Program-made: the position numbers and the translations under genes
The notes under the pieces: generated by a model
The model's database searches: none
Seen by the model: the letters and a program-made list of their open reading frames with translations, nothing else
What the model was told of the DNA's origin: nothing
Source of the DNA: Bacillus carboniphilus
GTDB taxonomy: Bacteria > Bacillota > Bacilli > Bacillales > JAIVKR01
DNA length: 64,000 nt
NCBI RefSeq assembly: GCF_020524035.2
Contig: NZ_CP129013.1
Location: 1,973,822-2,037,821 of the forward strand
Reading direction: 5' to 3'
Shown here: piece after piece, positions 19,005-28,717 of the stretch
Numbering within the stretch: the first letter of the stretch is position 1
How the letters are laid out: each line of letters starts with the position of its first letter

Positions 19005-19442
19005 TTAATGTCTAAAGGCAGAAACTGGACCCAATTCTTCATTCAAATAACGCCTTACCCAATTTGGAAATTGTTTTATATCTTTTATATACTCCATAAT
19101 CGTGCTTTCAATATAACGATGGTCAATTTCTAAATAGTTTTGAACAAGTACTTTACGAAGAGAGATCACCTGTTTAATAGCATCTTCGAATTCATGAGGA
19201 ATGACGTTTTCATCAACTAAAATGTCCACTATATCTTCATAACTTCCTGGATCTCTCATAATAAAACCATCAATCATTCCATTACCTACGTCAAGAATAG
19301 CTTCAATTAATAAGTGAGCCGCACGTTCGAGAGCTAGCGCTTCTATACTTGTCTTCCAATTTGATTGGTTTTCAATTATTACTATATTTTTTTCTATGAA
19401 GAATAATTGTTCTTCGATTTTTTCTCGGTCAACAAAATACAT
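19005..19442 (-). CDS. yutE: YutE, DUF86/HepT-like protein
   Basis: A 145-residue all-helical protein matching YutE (MYFVDREKIEEQL, GNGMIDGFIMRDPGSYEDI, LGPVSAF at the end). DUF86 is the HEPN-type fold of HepT toxins. Those pair with an MNT nucleotidyltransferase, but none is next to this gene and the HEPN R-x4-6-H motif is not evident, so a housekeeping role is more likely than toxicity. The start is at 19442, with GGGAGG 10 bp upstream; an ATG at 19460 overlaps that site. Confidence 0.85.
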   Translation of the reverse strand: MYFVDREKIEEQLFFIEKNIVIIENQSNWKTSIEALALERAAHLLIEAILDVGNGMIDGFIMRDPGSYEDIVDILVDENVIPHEFEDAIKQVISLRKVLVQNYLEIDHRYIESTIMEYIKDIKQFPNWVRRYLNEELGPVSAFRH

Positions 19443-19562
19443 TTGATTGTTCCCTCCCATTCATGTTGAATTCCCTTTATAGTTTATCATAGACTCCTCT
19501 TCAACTTTTCAGTCATTTGAGATCATGATACAATTTTCTAGACTATAGAAGGGGGAATTTTT

Positions 19563-19829
19563 ATGACGGAACGCTTTTATTTATATGATGATACAGTTGA
19601 AACTAAAACTCGGTTCATCAGCTTTATGGGAGAATCACAGCGATTTGATTTAGCGCTCATTTATTCAGACCGATACTATGGGAAAGTCATCGTGCTCAAC
19701 ATACAAGATAATTGCTTTGCCATTGTCGGACATGACGACTTAGAAGAAGAAGGATTTATTCAATCTAGTTTTTCATTGTCTGATGATGAAGCAGAGGAAT
19801 TAACACTTTTTCTCCAAGAAACAATATGA
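19563..19829 (+). CDS. DUF3055 family (SAV0927-like) protein
   Basis: An 88-residue small acidic protein, MTERFYLYDDTVETKTRFISF and onward, which I match to the DUF3055 family of Firmicutes. A GAAGGGGG ribosome binding site precedes the ATG. Conserved in the yut region but of unknown function. Confidence 0.75.
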   Translation: MTERFYLYDDTVETKTRFISFMGESQRFDLALIYSDRYYGKVIVLNIQDNCFAIVGHDDLEEEGFIQSSFSLSDDEAEELTLFLQETI

Positions 19830-19901
19830 ATAATCCAACACAATCCCTCAAAAACTAATACATGTAACTAAATCAGCCACTTACACTTTTGGAGGGATAA
19901 C

Positions 19902-20165
19902 ATGGACGATAAAAAAAAGTACTCAGATTTCTCTAATGTAGAAGCAATGAAAAATTACTTAACTCCTGAATATTTACCAGAAGGTCCATATGGTTCTCCT
20001 AGAGGGAAAGACGAGCCCGTTTATAATAAAAGTACTCCTTGGAGAAAGGGACAGCGGTATTATAGTGCCTTTAATTATGAATTTAAAAATTTACATCAGG
20101 ATCTTCCTCGACACGATTACCCTGCTCACCCTACACATGACGATCCTAAAAGAACAGAAGAGTAA
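19902..20165 (+). CDS. Small conserved cytosolic protein (possibly DUF3905)
   Basis: An 87-residue polar protein rich in Pro, Tyr and His (SPRGKDEPVYNKSTPWRKG, PRHDYPAHPTHDDP). Similar small proteins occur in Bacillaceae; I think it belongs to the DUF3905 family but cannot confirm that. GGAGGG upstream. No transmembrane segment or catalytic motif. Confidence 0.65.
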   Translation: MDDKKKYSDFSNVEAMKNYLTPEYLPEGPYGSPRGKDEPVYNKSTPWRKGQRYYSAFNYEFKNLHQDLPRHDYPAHPTHDDPKRTEE

Positions 20166-20460
20166 TGAAGAAAAGAGGAAGCGCCCGTTTAACGACGAAG
20201 GGGCTTGAGGACTCCGCATGAGATAAAGGAAACACGAAAAGCCAGAAAAGAAAGTAGAGGATCTACTAACTACCGCCACGTCCTGTGGCAAACGTAGATC
20301 CACCTCCCTCCTGGAGGCGTCTCCGTTGACTTATCATAGACAAATGGAACATCATCTAAAGACGTCCACGTCCTGTGGACAACGATGATGCTAGCACTTC
20401 CTGTGCGTCGAAAAACTTACGAGTCGTTGGGCGATGGAGCTAGACAACGGTGAAAGCATC
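20166..20460. repeat. Repeat block with two three-stem modules
   Basis: Starts AAAAGAGGAAGCGCCCGTTTAACGAC in pieces and ends TGGAGCTAGACAACGG. Module 3: GATCTAC (20260-20266) with GTAGATC (20294-20300), GCCAC with GTGGC, CCTCC with GGAGG. Module 4: CATCATC (20350-20356) with GATGATG (20384-20390), GTCCAC with GTGGAC, GCAC with GTGC. A partial copy of the left end follows at 20511-20545. Confidence 0.7.
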
Positions 20461-20578
20461 ATCCAAATAAGGACAATTTTTTTTTACACTTTATTACTCT
20501 TAAGAAAAGCGGAAGAGTCCGTTTAACGACGACAACAAACTGATGAACATCATCTGTACTTTGAAAAAGGTGGGCTGC

Positions 20579-20854
20579 TTATTCGCTCACCTTCTTCAAT
20601 ACAAAAAATGCACATCCAAAATTACAATATTCATAAACGTATTCATCTAACGTACTAATTTTATTATCAAACGAAGCTTTAGGGTTCTCATCTTCAAAAA
20701 AGCCTCTTAACCTTAATTGGTTGTATCCCCAATCTCCTACTATATAATCATATTTGTTTAATATTTCGCTATAACGATCAAGAAACTCATCCTCAGCAAA
20801 ACCGTTTTTAAAGTCTTCAATTAACTCATATTTTTGATTTTGCACACAAATCAT
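20579..20854 (-). CDS. yutD: YutD family protein (DUF1027)
   Basis: A 91-residue cytosolic protein with the YutD hallmarks YDYIVGDWGYNQLRLRGFFE and EYCNFGCAFFVLKK. Conserved across Bacilli next to lipA. Function unknown. No operon partner on this strand. Confidence 0.88.
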   Translation of the reverse strand: MICVQNQKYELIEDFKNGFAEDEFLDRYSEILNKYDYIVGDWGYNQLRLRGFFEDENPKASFDNKISTLDEYVYEYCNFGCAFFVLKKVSE

Positions 20855-20959
20855 TAGCGATTCCCCTCACTCAAAAATTATCTTTGCTTTCATCTTACTT
20901 CATTTCTCCATCAATTGCTAACAAGTTATTTTATGAAAGGAGCATGATATAGAATATAG

Positions 20960-21028
20960 GGGCGTACAAAAAGGCATCAATCTGAGAAGGTGATTTTTAA
21001 AAACTTAGATGGTTTTTTTGAACACGCA
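20960..21028. repeat. Possible mini or decayed MITE copy (about 69 bp)
   Basis: GGCGTACAAAAAGG at the left and TTTTTTTGAACACGC at the right are imperfect inverted relatives of the GTGCGTGTTCAAAAAGT ends, in opposite orientation. It lies directly upstream of the yutC ribosome binding site and may include its promoter. Confidence 0.4.
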
Positions 21029-21048
21029 AAATATGGAGGTGAACAAAA

Positions 21049-21591
21049 ATGAAGAAGTTACTACTCCTTTTCCTGATGATAAGTCTAATGGGGTGCCAAA
21101 ATGAAGAAGAATCCTTTTATAATGAAAGCAACATTACAAAAGTAAAGAGCCCACAACATTACAACGAAGAAAATACCACTAGCAATTCATATGGCTTTGT
21201 TAGACACCAAAAAAAAGATTCAACAAACCAAAATAAAACACCTAATATTAACAGAGAGCAAATTGCCGACGTTATTAGTAGTCTTTCTGTACAACTTCCT
21301 AATGTGGAAGATGCGGCTACTTTAGTAACAGATGCTAAAGTATTAATTGTGTATGAAGCTTCAGAAGGTGATCGTTTTGAAGTGGCTGATCAAGTAAGAA
21401 AAACTGCCATGTCTGTTGTTCCAAGCTACTATGAAATCTTTGTTTCCGATGATCCTTCATTAATGGATGATCTTCAAACTTATAGCAATGTAACATCTGA
21501 TATGAATAACACAAAAGGAAAGTTAGAGAATTTAATTAACAAAATGCTTCTCTCCCCACAAGGGAAATTAGCTAATGACGAAGAAATGTGA
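21049..21591 (+). CDS. yutC: YhcN/YlaJ family sporulation lipoprotein (YutC)
   Basis: A 180-residue lipoprotein: MKKLLLLFLMISLMGCQNEE has a lipobox cysteine at 16. The C-terminal domain (IADVISSLSVQLPNVEDAATLVTDAKVLIVY) is the YhcN/YlaJ domain found in spore membrane lipoproteins. AAGGAGG-like site (GGAGGTG) upstream. It is in the same place as yutC of B. subtilis, next to lipA. Confidence 0.85.
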   Translation: MKKLLLLFLMISLMGCQNEEESFYNESNITKVKSPQHYNEENTTSNSYGFVRHQKKDSTNQNKTPNINREQIADVISSLSVQLPNVEDAATLVTDAKVLIVYEASEGDRFEVADQVRKTAMSVVPSYYEIFVSDDPSLMDDLQTYSNVTSDMNNTKGKLENLINKMLLSPQGKLANDEEM

Positions 21592-21626
21592 AAAATGCTG
21601 AGAGGTTTTATCTCTCAGCATTTTTT
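21592..21626. terminator. Bidirectional terminator between yutC and lipA
   Basis: AAAATGCTGAGAG and CTCTCAGCATTTT, 13-bp stem, with A/T tails both ways. Confidence 0.85.
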
Positions 21627-21634
21627 ATAAGAAG

Positions 21635-22531
21635 CTATGCGTTAACTTGACGCTGTTTAGCAGCTGAATTCACTTGTTCATCCGCATGATAAGAAGATCG
21701 TACTAATGGTCCAGCTTCACAATGGCTGAATCCTTTTGATAAGGCAATTTGTTTTAACTCTTCAAATTCTTCTGGATGATAGTATTTTTTAACTTTCATA
21801 TGCTTTTTAGAAGGTTGTAGGTATTGACCAATGGTGATAATATCAACATGATTTGCTCGAAGATCATCCATTGCTTCAATAATCTCTTCTTTTGTTTCTC
21901 CTAAACCGATCATAATACTTGATTTTGTTGGAATATCAGGTTGCATTTCTTTCGCTCTTCTTAAAAATTCTAAGGAACGCTCATATGTAGCTCGAGCACG
22001 AACTCTTGGAGTTAAAGAACGAACCGTCTCAATATTATGGTTTAAAATATCTGGACGAGTATCCATTAACGTCTTTAAATTTTCATATACTCCACCCATA
22101 TCAGAAGGAAGAACTTCAATAGTCGTAAATGGATTTTTACTTCTAATTGCACGAACCGTTTCAGCAAAGATACCAGCTCCACCATCTTTCAAGTCATCTC
22201 GGGCAACCGCTGTAACGACCACATGCTTTAAATTCATCGTAACGACTGAATCAGCTACACGTTCTGGTTCTTGTGTGTCCAATTCGTTAGGTAATCCTGT
22301 TTTCACGGCACAAAAACGGCATGCTCGAGTACATACCGCTCCCAAGATCATAAATGTTGCCGTACGACGAACAGCCCAACATTCATGAATATTAGGACAC
22401 TTGGCCTCTTCACACACTGTATTTAAACTTTGCCCACGCATTAATTTTTTTAAGCCAGTGTAATTTTCGTTTGTATTAAGTTTTATCTTTAACCACTCGG
22501 GTTTACGTAAATATTCTTCTTTTTTAGCCAT
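21635..22531 (-). CDS. lipA: Lipoyl synthase
   Basis: A 298-residue radical SAM enzyme inserting two sulfurs into octanoyl-GcvH to form the lipoyl cofactor. The auxiliary cluster cysteines are in [12 protein letters not shown] (residues 38-49) and the radical SAM CxxxCxxC in CTRACRFC. It needs Fe-S clusters supplied by the Suf system. Its target GcvH is encoded at 62.3 kb. Monocistronic, divergent from yunA. Confidence 0.96.
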   Translation of the reverse strand: MAKKEEYLRKPEWLKIKLNTNENYTGLKKLMRGQSLNTVCEEAKCPNIHECWAVRRTATFMILGAVCTRACRFCAVKTGLPNELDTQEPERVADSVVTMNLKHVVVTAVARDDLKDGGAGIFAETVRAIRSKNPFTTIEVLPSDMGGVYENLKTLMDTRPDILNHNIETVRSLTPRVRARATYERSLEFLRRAKEMQPDIPTKSSIMIGLGETKEEIIEAMDDLRANHVDIITIGQYLQPSKKHMKVKKYYHPEEFEELKQIALSKGFSHCEAGPLVRSSYHADEQVNSAAKQRQVNA

Positions 22532-22781
22532 ATACTTATCATCTCCATTATGTAAGATTTAAGTTTGTAATCTATTTTCACTCTCAAATGCTTAGTAGAG
22601 GTTCTATTTCAACACTACTAGAACTTTAACATAATAAAAAGGTTCGGACAAGAACAACGGTTTTAACATTTACTAATTTTTTCTACTAATGAATAGTACA
22701 CCTTGATCCAAAATAAGAAAAGGCATTTAAAGAACGAGTTTAATTAAATATCCCCATTATTTCTTAAAAGGAGTTATTATA

Positions 22782-23841
22782 ATGTTAAAAAGAAGGATAA
22801 CAGCCCTACTACTTATTTTTTTATGTCTTTATCCTTTTATTGGAAAGGCTGAAGAAAAAGACCCAGTTCTTGAAAAGCGTATGGAGCTTTATAAAAAATA
22901 CGAATCGATTACATTTATCCCTTGGTATATATTAGCTGGGGTTGATCAGTATGAGCGAAATGTCCGATCTGTCAGAAAAGATATACCGAAAGCAAAAGGT
23001 GTTATTGGTATATACATTCCTCCCGAAAAATGGTCGGGTTATTTAAATCCTTCTTTAAACGATCATGATGAACGAACGATTGTACTCTTTAATGGATTAG
23101 GAAAAGATGGAGATGGAGACGGGAAAGCAGAACTCGATAATGATGAAGATCTTCTCTTCAGTTTTGCTTCCTACCTTAGCTCCTTTGGAACAGAGCTAGA
23201 AAACATAAAGATAGGTTTATGGAATTATTATCATCGGGATAGAGCAGTAGGAATCATTATTGGTCATTCTAATATTTTCAAAAAATATAATACGTTAAAA
23301 CTTGATCAGCATGCTTTCCCTCTCCCTTTACATGCAAATTATAGTTATCGAAGTACTTGGGGAGATGCAAGAGGATGGGGTGGACGAAGAATTCACGAAG
23401 GAACAGATATTTTTGCAAATCATGGGGTTCCTGTAAGGGCAACAGCTTATGGAGTCGTTGAAATGAAAGGTTGGAATCGTTTCGGAGGCTGGAGAATAGG
23501 AATTCGAGACATCCAAAATAATTATCACTATTTTGCACACTTAAATGGATTTGCAAAGGCTTCATAAAGGACAAATTGTAGAACCTGGACAATTGATTGG
23601 TTCCGTTGGTAGCACAGGTTATGGACCACCTGGAACAGCTGGAAAATTCCCTCCACATTTACACTATGGACTCTACAAAGAAAACGGAAAAACAGAGTGG
23701 TCTTATGATCCATATCCTCACTTAAGGCTTTGGGAAAGACAAGAACGAGAAAGAGAAAATAAACGACTCCGCACTAAAGTACGGAAGTTTCTCGTAGGCG
23801 GACTGAACCGCCTACGAGTTTTATCGGATAAAGACGACTAA
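22782..23841 (+). CDS. yunA: Secreted M23 peptidase YunA, frameshifted and with a repeat-derived C-terminus
   Basis: Exported peptidoglycan endopeptidase-like protein. N-terminal signal peptide (RRITALLLIFLCLYPFIGKAEE); the C-terminal M23 (LytM) domain has the zinc ligands in HEGTDIFANHG and HLHYGLY. The reading frame changes near 23560 (one extra or two missing bases) between HYFAHLNGFAK and LHKGQIVEPGQLIG, with no other damage. From codon ENK at about 23757 onward the tail (RLRTKVRKFLVGG to the stop at 23841) is encoded by the 167-bp element inserted at 23765, so the native C-terminus is replaced. Confidence 0.82.
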
Positions 23842-23931
23842 AAGATATGCTCCTAAAAGTAGGTGGTTTTATACCACACCTCCTGCTATGCAGGTGCTTC
23901 CGCAAGCTAAAGCTAGGTATAGAAAATAAAC
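23765..23931. mobile_element. 167-bp hairpin-array element, copy 2 (IS605-type, non-autonomous)
   Basis: Same length and near-identical sequence to 8442-8608, with TAAAC at 23760-23764 and 23927-23931. Inserted in the last codons of yunA, supplying its present stop codon. Confidence 0.7.
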
Positions 23932-23973
23932 AAACCAATCTAAAGTACCACTTTATAATATCTATTCATTGAA

Positions 23974-24013
23974 AAAAGCTAGCGGGAATTTTTCACTCTC
24001 CGCTAGCTTTTTA
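23974..24013 (-). terminator. Terminator of metPS
   Basis: AAGCTAGCGG and CCGCTAGCTT around a 14-base loop, with T runs on both strands. Confidence 0.85.
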
Positions 24014-24024
24014 AAGCATACTAC

Positions 24025-24129
24025 TTAGTTACTTTTCGACTTTACTACTGCATTAGCAATACTAGCAATTAAACCTCCCCAAATAATAACCATACCGACA
24101 ACCATCATCGTAATTGCTCCACCACTCAT
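24025..24129 (-). CDS. metS: MetS-type small subunit of the methionine/alanine importer
   Basis: A 34-residue single-span membrane peptide, MSGGAITMMVVGMVIIWGGL and a basic tail, matching the small subunit family that accompanies NSS transporters of the MetP type. AAGGGGGT is 9 bp upstream of its ATG. It starts 4 bp after the metP stop, so it is co-translated. In Corynebacterium MetP needs MetS for methionine uptake. Confidence 0.85.
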   Translation of the reverse strand: MSGGAITMMVVGMVIIWGGLIASIANAVVKSKSN

Positions 24130-24133
24130 TTGT

Positions 24134-25644
24134 TTAAACCCCCTTATTTAATGATGAGGAATTATCTTGTTTCTTTTTCTTTAAAGTAAATAAAACTCCG
24201 ATTAAGATGGCACCGATCGCAACAGACCAACCCGAATAGATTAAAAACTCTGTTGAATAGTCGCCTCCTCCATAAGGTTCGGTAATGTTTGAATATAGAT
24301 TTTTTATAAACATGTAACCTAACACTATAGGTGTAATAATACCTAAACAAATTCTCCACCAAGCACCTAACTTAATATCTGAAACTTCATTCGCATAGCC
24401 TTGGAAATTTTTCAATTCTCTTGCAATCCAAGCAATAGCGATTACCTCAATCAGACCAGCAAAGGCAATACCAAAGTTATTGATGAAATAATCCGCAACA
24501 TCTAAGAAATAAAGTCCACCTTGAGTAGCAAAGAGAATAGAAATAATTGCAGCAAATCCCCCTCCTACAAAGACCGAAAAGGTACGGGAAACTTTAAATT
24601 TCTCTTGAACACCTGCTACAAATGTTTCCACAATCGAAATGAGTGACGAGAGTCCCGCTAAGACTAAACAAGCGAAGAATAAAAATCCAAATAGTTCATT
24701 AAAGATCGGCATTTCATTTATTATCTGTGGGAAGACGACGAAAGCTAATCCGACTCCACCATCTACTACTTCATCTACAGATAACCCTTGTGCGCTCGCC
24801 ATAAACCCTAGAGCAGCGAATACACCAATACCTGCTAAAAGCTCTACTCCAGAGTTACTAAATCCTGTAATAAATGCATTGTTGGTAATATCCGATTTTT
24901 TCGGTAAGTAACTAGAGTAAGTGATCATAATGGCGAAGGCGATCGACAAACTAAAGAATATTTGACCATATGCTGCAACCCAAACCGTCTCATCAGTCAA
25001 ACTTCCCCAATCTGGTTTAAAGAACGCATCTAAGCCTGTCATCGCTCCGTCTAATGTTAGCGCACGAACAACGATGATTAAAAACATTATTAATAAGGTT
25101 GGAATAAAAATCTTATTGGCGATCTCTATCCCTTTTTTGATTCCTCTAAATAGAACACCTAATGTCACAAACCAAACAATTACTAACGGAATGAGCACTC
25201 CGGGAACTAAACTACCAAATTCACCAGGAGAAGCTTCTGTTAATTTTAAATAATCAGAAAATAAAAACGTTCCCGTATCTTCTCCCCATCCTAAATCAAA
25301 TGAAAATACTGCATAAGACATTGCCCAAGCAATGATGACGGCGTAGTAAGTAGAAATAACAAAAGAAATAGCAACTTGCCACCATCCAATCCACTCTTTA
25401 CCTCTACCGATTTTTTCAAAAGAGGCTGGAGTGATCCACGATATTTATGACCGATAATAAATTCTAATACTAAAAGTGGAATACCCGCAGTTAAGAGTGC
25501 AAATAGATAAGGTAGGAAAAAAGCTCCTCCTCCATTTTCATAAGCTGTCGCCGGAAATCTCCAAATGTTCCCAAGACCAACTGCTGAGCCTACCGCAGCT
25601 AGAATAAAACCTGCTCTTGTTCCCCATTGTGGACGTTGATCCAT
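24134..25644 (-). CDS. metP: Na+-dependent NSS-family amino acid transporter (MetP-like), frameshifted
   Basis: Neurotransmitter:sodium symporter family, about 503 residues with 11-12 membrane spans. The first Na+/substrate site is in [19 protein letters not shown] and [13 protein letters not shown] single-base deletion near 25433 splits it: HKYRGS is followed by [18 protein letters not shown] in the next frame. Nothing else is damaged, so sequence error is likely. The adjacent metS gene points to methionine and/or alanine uptake. No SAM riboswitch is visible upstream (25645-25868). Confidence 0.85.
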
Positions 25645-25868
25645 ACATTTCCCTCCTCAAATTTTTCGGTCCATTATAGTAAGAACCTTAATAATATTGA
25701 ATAAATTCAGATTATTCTCTTAATCTATACATAGTATAATTGGACATTATTCCTATGTCAAAGAAATTTTTTTTACTAAATAATAGGCTTAATTCATTTA
25801 GCTTTCAGTATATTCTCAATTTTATCTTTACTAATATAGCATTTCGAACACGCAGTGTATATCAATAA

Positions 25869-25893
25869 AGCTCTCCCAAAAAATGAGAGAGCT
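25869..25893 (-). terminator. Terminator of the NhaC-type gene
   Basis: AGCTCTC and GAGAGCT stem around a T-rich loop, about 40 bp after the stop. Confidence 0.65.
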
Positions 25894-25932
25894 CTGGAAT
25901 GTACCTATACAATATTTTTACTTATTTAGCTA

Positions 25933-27517
25933 CTATGCTTGCACTTCCATATTTATATCTTTAGTTTTACTTTTCAAAAATAGGACTGCTATGACCGTTA
26001 AAACCAAAGTAACAACTAGAGCGACTATAGTACCAACAAATAGATCTCCAGTTAATCCTAATACTAAATAGCCGATTGCAGCAATTGCCCCCGCTAGTAA
26101 AGCATAAGGAAGCTGTGTCGTTACATGGTCAATGTGATGACTCCCAGCACCTGTGGAAGAAAGGATGGTTGTATCGGAAATTGGTGAACAATGATCCCCT
26201 AATACAGACCCTGCTAATACGGCAGACATCATCGGTATAATTAAGGAAATATCTGTACCATTAGCAAGCTGTCCAGCGATTGGTAGCATAATCCCAAACG
26301 TCCCCCCAAGAAGTCCCTGTTGCAAAAGCCATACCTCCTGCAAGGATAAATATTATGAAAGGAAGATAGGAAGCGGATAAATTTGCTTGTTTAACAAGTT
26401 CTGCTAAATAAGCACCCGTTCCTAGTTGACCAATTAAATCAACGATCATCCAAGCTAAAATTAAAATTGAAATGGCTGGTAACATAGATTTGATTCCTTC
26501 GACAAATGCTTTAGGAAGGAAATTTTTCTCTATTCCTTTAGCGAAGTATAAAACTAACGTCACAACTAAACTAAAAATACCACCATAAAGTAATGAATCA
26601 GTAACTAATGTTGCTTCGAAAATATCTAATATATTATTGCTCCCAGATTCTTGGTATCCCGTCCATATCATCGAGCCAACTGTTCCGATAACTAAAGCTA
26701 CGATTGGCCATATCAAATTTCCTATGGATCCTTTTTTACTCACTGATAAATCTTCTTTCACCTCACCAAGTGGTGGTCTTGCTGGATCGGTTAATTTTCC
26801 TTCCTTGATCGCACGATTCTCATGTGTTCGCATAGCCCCAAAATTAAGATTAAAAATAGCAACAGCAAAGACAAGCAACAAGGCAACAATGACATAAAAA
26901 TTCATTGTTCCCATCATTAAAAAGGCAGAAAAAGCGCTATATTCCGTTATACCGTATCCTACTAGAATTGGAGCAATTAATCCGATAATATACGCTCCCC
27001 AGCTAGAAATAGGAGAGACAACACATACGGGTGCAGAAGTCGAATCAATGATATAGGCTAGCTTTGCGCGAGAGACTTTCTGACTATCCGTAATCGGACG
27101 ACTAACTTGACCGACTGCAAGAGCATTAAAGTAATCGTCAATAAAGATTAAAACACCAAAAATTGCTGCTGTGATTTGAGCACCCGCTCTCGTCTTTACC
27201 CTTTTTTGGGCCCATTCAGCGAAAGCTCGACTTCCACCTGCCACAGAAATCAATGCTGTAATTATCCCTAATAAAAACAAGAATATAAGAATATAAACAT
27301 TCCACGTATTTAATTCAAAATTTCCATCAGAAACAGTTCCGAAAATATTGGAAAATGCATACCAAATCGATGAGAGTGTCGACAAAACCGAAAATTCATT
27401 AACAATTAATGCAGAAAAAATAATACCGACTCCTAATGATAGCAACACTCGCTTCGTTAATAAAATCATGATGATTGCAATAAGTGGGGGAATAATAGAC
27501 CAAAAAGTTTCAACCAT
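25933..27517 (-). CDS. NhaC-family antiporter, probably a lysine transporter; frameshifted in a G-run
   Basis: About 527 residues with 11-12 membrane spans, Na+/H+ antiporter NhaC superfamily (IDDYFNALAVGQVSRPITD, GDHCSPISDTT). The frame breaks at 26302-26307: six Gs on the coding strand where five would give ATGTSWGTFGIMLPIAG. The gene lies directly downstream of a lysine riboswitch, which strongly suggests that the transported substrate is lysine (LysW/YvsH-type carriers) rather than Na+. Likely switched off when lysine is plentiful. Confidence 0.85.
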
Positions 27518-27587
27518 AAATGCATAGCCTCCTAAATTTGTATTTTGGAGGGCTCACAATGTAAGAGGGTAATAGGTGAGTAAGTAT

Positions 27588-27840
27588 AAAAAATGAGTAA
27601 TGACAGACAATAACTATCATTACTCATTTGTGAGTATGTTATCCTCGTTTGATCAGTAGCCCTCCATTATAGATACACCTATAATGACAGTATTACTCTT
27701 ATTCAAAGCAATACCAGCAACAAAGGTTTAACATCCTTTATCACTTCGGCGAAAAAACCTTTTAATAATGGTCAATGGCGTCACCCTCGCATTATTTACT
27801 GATCTTTTTCGCGCCTCTACCTCATCTAATAGATAAGGCA
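27588..27840 (-). ncRNA. Lysine riboswitch (L-box) with terminator
   Basis: The minus-strand leader of the NhaC-type gene has the L-box core: GAGGTAGAGGCGCGAA near the 5' end (27811-27825), GAGGGTGACGCC, TCGCCGAAGTG, TTGCTGGTATTGC, TAATACTGTCA and GGAGGGCTACTGATC, in order. It is followed by a strong terminator hairpin (ATGAGTAATGA..TCATTACTCAT then TTTTTT, 27588-27629). Lysine binding is expected to favour the terminator. Assigned by pattern. Confidence 0.9.
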
Positions 27841-27888
27841 AGTATTCAGTTTTACTTTTATGCATCGTAACAAATTTTTATGCAAATA

Positions 27889-28647
27889 TCAAGGGCTAGT
27901 CGGAACTTCTATGGATGGGTTCGCTTCTCCGTTTCCGTTATAAAAATCTGGCACTTCTCCTTGAATGGATCTTATCGCAATGGGAATCGAATCAGAAACA
28001 GTAATTCTTTCTGTTGCAAAAGGGATGACCACTTGAACATTGACTTCCACTTCTACATCAATTTCAATTAGCGCATTATTAATGCCATATGGTGTGACTG
28101 TCTTATTTACATCTGAGATTGCATCACCAATTACATAAAAACGAACTGGAACTTTTGGACCTAAGTTACCTAATAATGCATTGTTTGTCGCCTGTCCTAA
28201 TGGAATATGATAAATAATCCCTTCTTCTTGTGACTGTCCTTCTTTTTGAATTTCGATATCAGGAATTTCCAATACATCCATATTCCCTTTTTCTGCTTCT
28301 CTCAAATTTTTTAACACTTTTTGAGTAATCATTGCTTGAAACCGCGTAATGGTTTGAGCATTAAAATCAACCGTCATTAACTTTCCACTTTCATCTGTTT
28401 CTACTACTATAAGCTCCTCTACATCAACCTCTTCATTAATCTGTTTATTGATCGCATTATTAATGACGATCTTAGCAATTCTTCTTGTCTCTGTTACAGC
28501 AATGCTTTTCAACGTCGGTTCAATCCCTTTATTAATGACCCACAGTCCAGCTGCTGTTGAAAATATAAAAAAAACAAAGGAAAGCAAAAAAACGTATCGA
28601 AATGGTAAGGGACCTCTAGGTGAGCGCCTTCTTCGATATTTGATCAA
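27889..28647 (-). CDS. yunB: Sporulation protein YunB
   Basis: A 252-residue membrane-anchored protein needed for spore formation in B. subtilis. A basic N-terminus (KYRRRRSPRGPLPFRY) precedes one transmembrane segment (VFLLSFVFFIFSTAAGLWVI), then a domain with NKAIxx-type helices and the conserved PIPLGQATNNALLGNLGPKVPVRF-like region. The start is a TTG at 28647, 7 bp after GAGGAGGG; that ribosome binding site lies in the 3' arm of a hairpin at 28655-28690. An in-frame ATG at 28701 would start before the hairpin and is less likely. Confidence 0.88.
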   Translation of the reverse strand: MIKYRRRRSPRGPLPFRYVFLLSFVFFIFSTAAGLWVINKGIEPTLKSIAVTETRRIAKIVINNAINKQINEEVDVEELIVVETDESGKLMTVDFNAQTITRFQAMITQKVLKNLREAEKGNMDVLEIPDIEIQKEGQSQEEGIIYHIPLGQATNNALLGNLGPKVPVRFYVIGDAISDVNKTVTPYGINNALIEIDVEVEVNVQVVIPFATERITVSDSIPIAIRSIQGEVPDFYNGNGEANPSIEVPTSP

Positions 28648-28654
28648 ACGAAAT

Positions 28655-28690
28655 CCCTCCTCTACAGCATATTTATGCTGAAAAGGAGGG
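28655..28690 (-). promoter_or_regulatory. Hairpin sequestering the yunB ribosome binding site
   Basis: On the coding strand CCCTCCT pairs with AGGAGGG and, inside, CAGCAT pairs with ATGCTG around AAAT. The 3' arm is the Shine-Dalgarno sequence of yunB. It may be a translational switch or may serve to damp readthrough from yunC. Confidence 0.55.
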
Positions 28691-28717
28691 TTGTATATCA
28701 TAAATCTAATGAAAAGA

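Noticed and set aside
19005..19442. YutE as a HEPN toxin of a MNT/HEPN pair
   Set aside because: No nucleotidyltransferase partner is adjacent and the R-x4-6-H motif is not evident; the gene sits in a conserved housekeeping order.
25645..25868. A SAM or T-box leader for metP
   Set aside because: The S-box core words and the T-box TGGNACC motif are not present in this interval.
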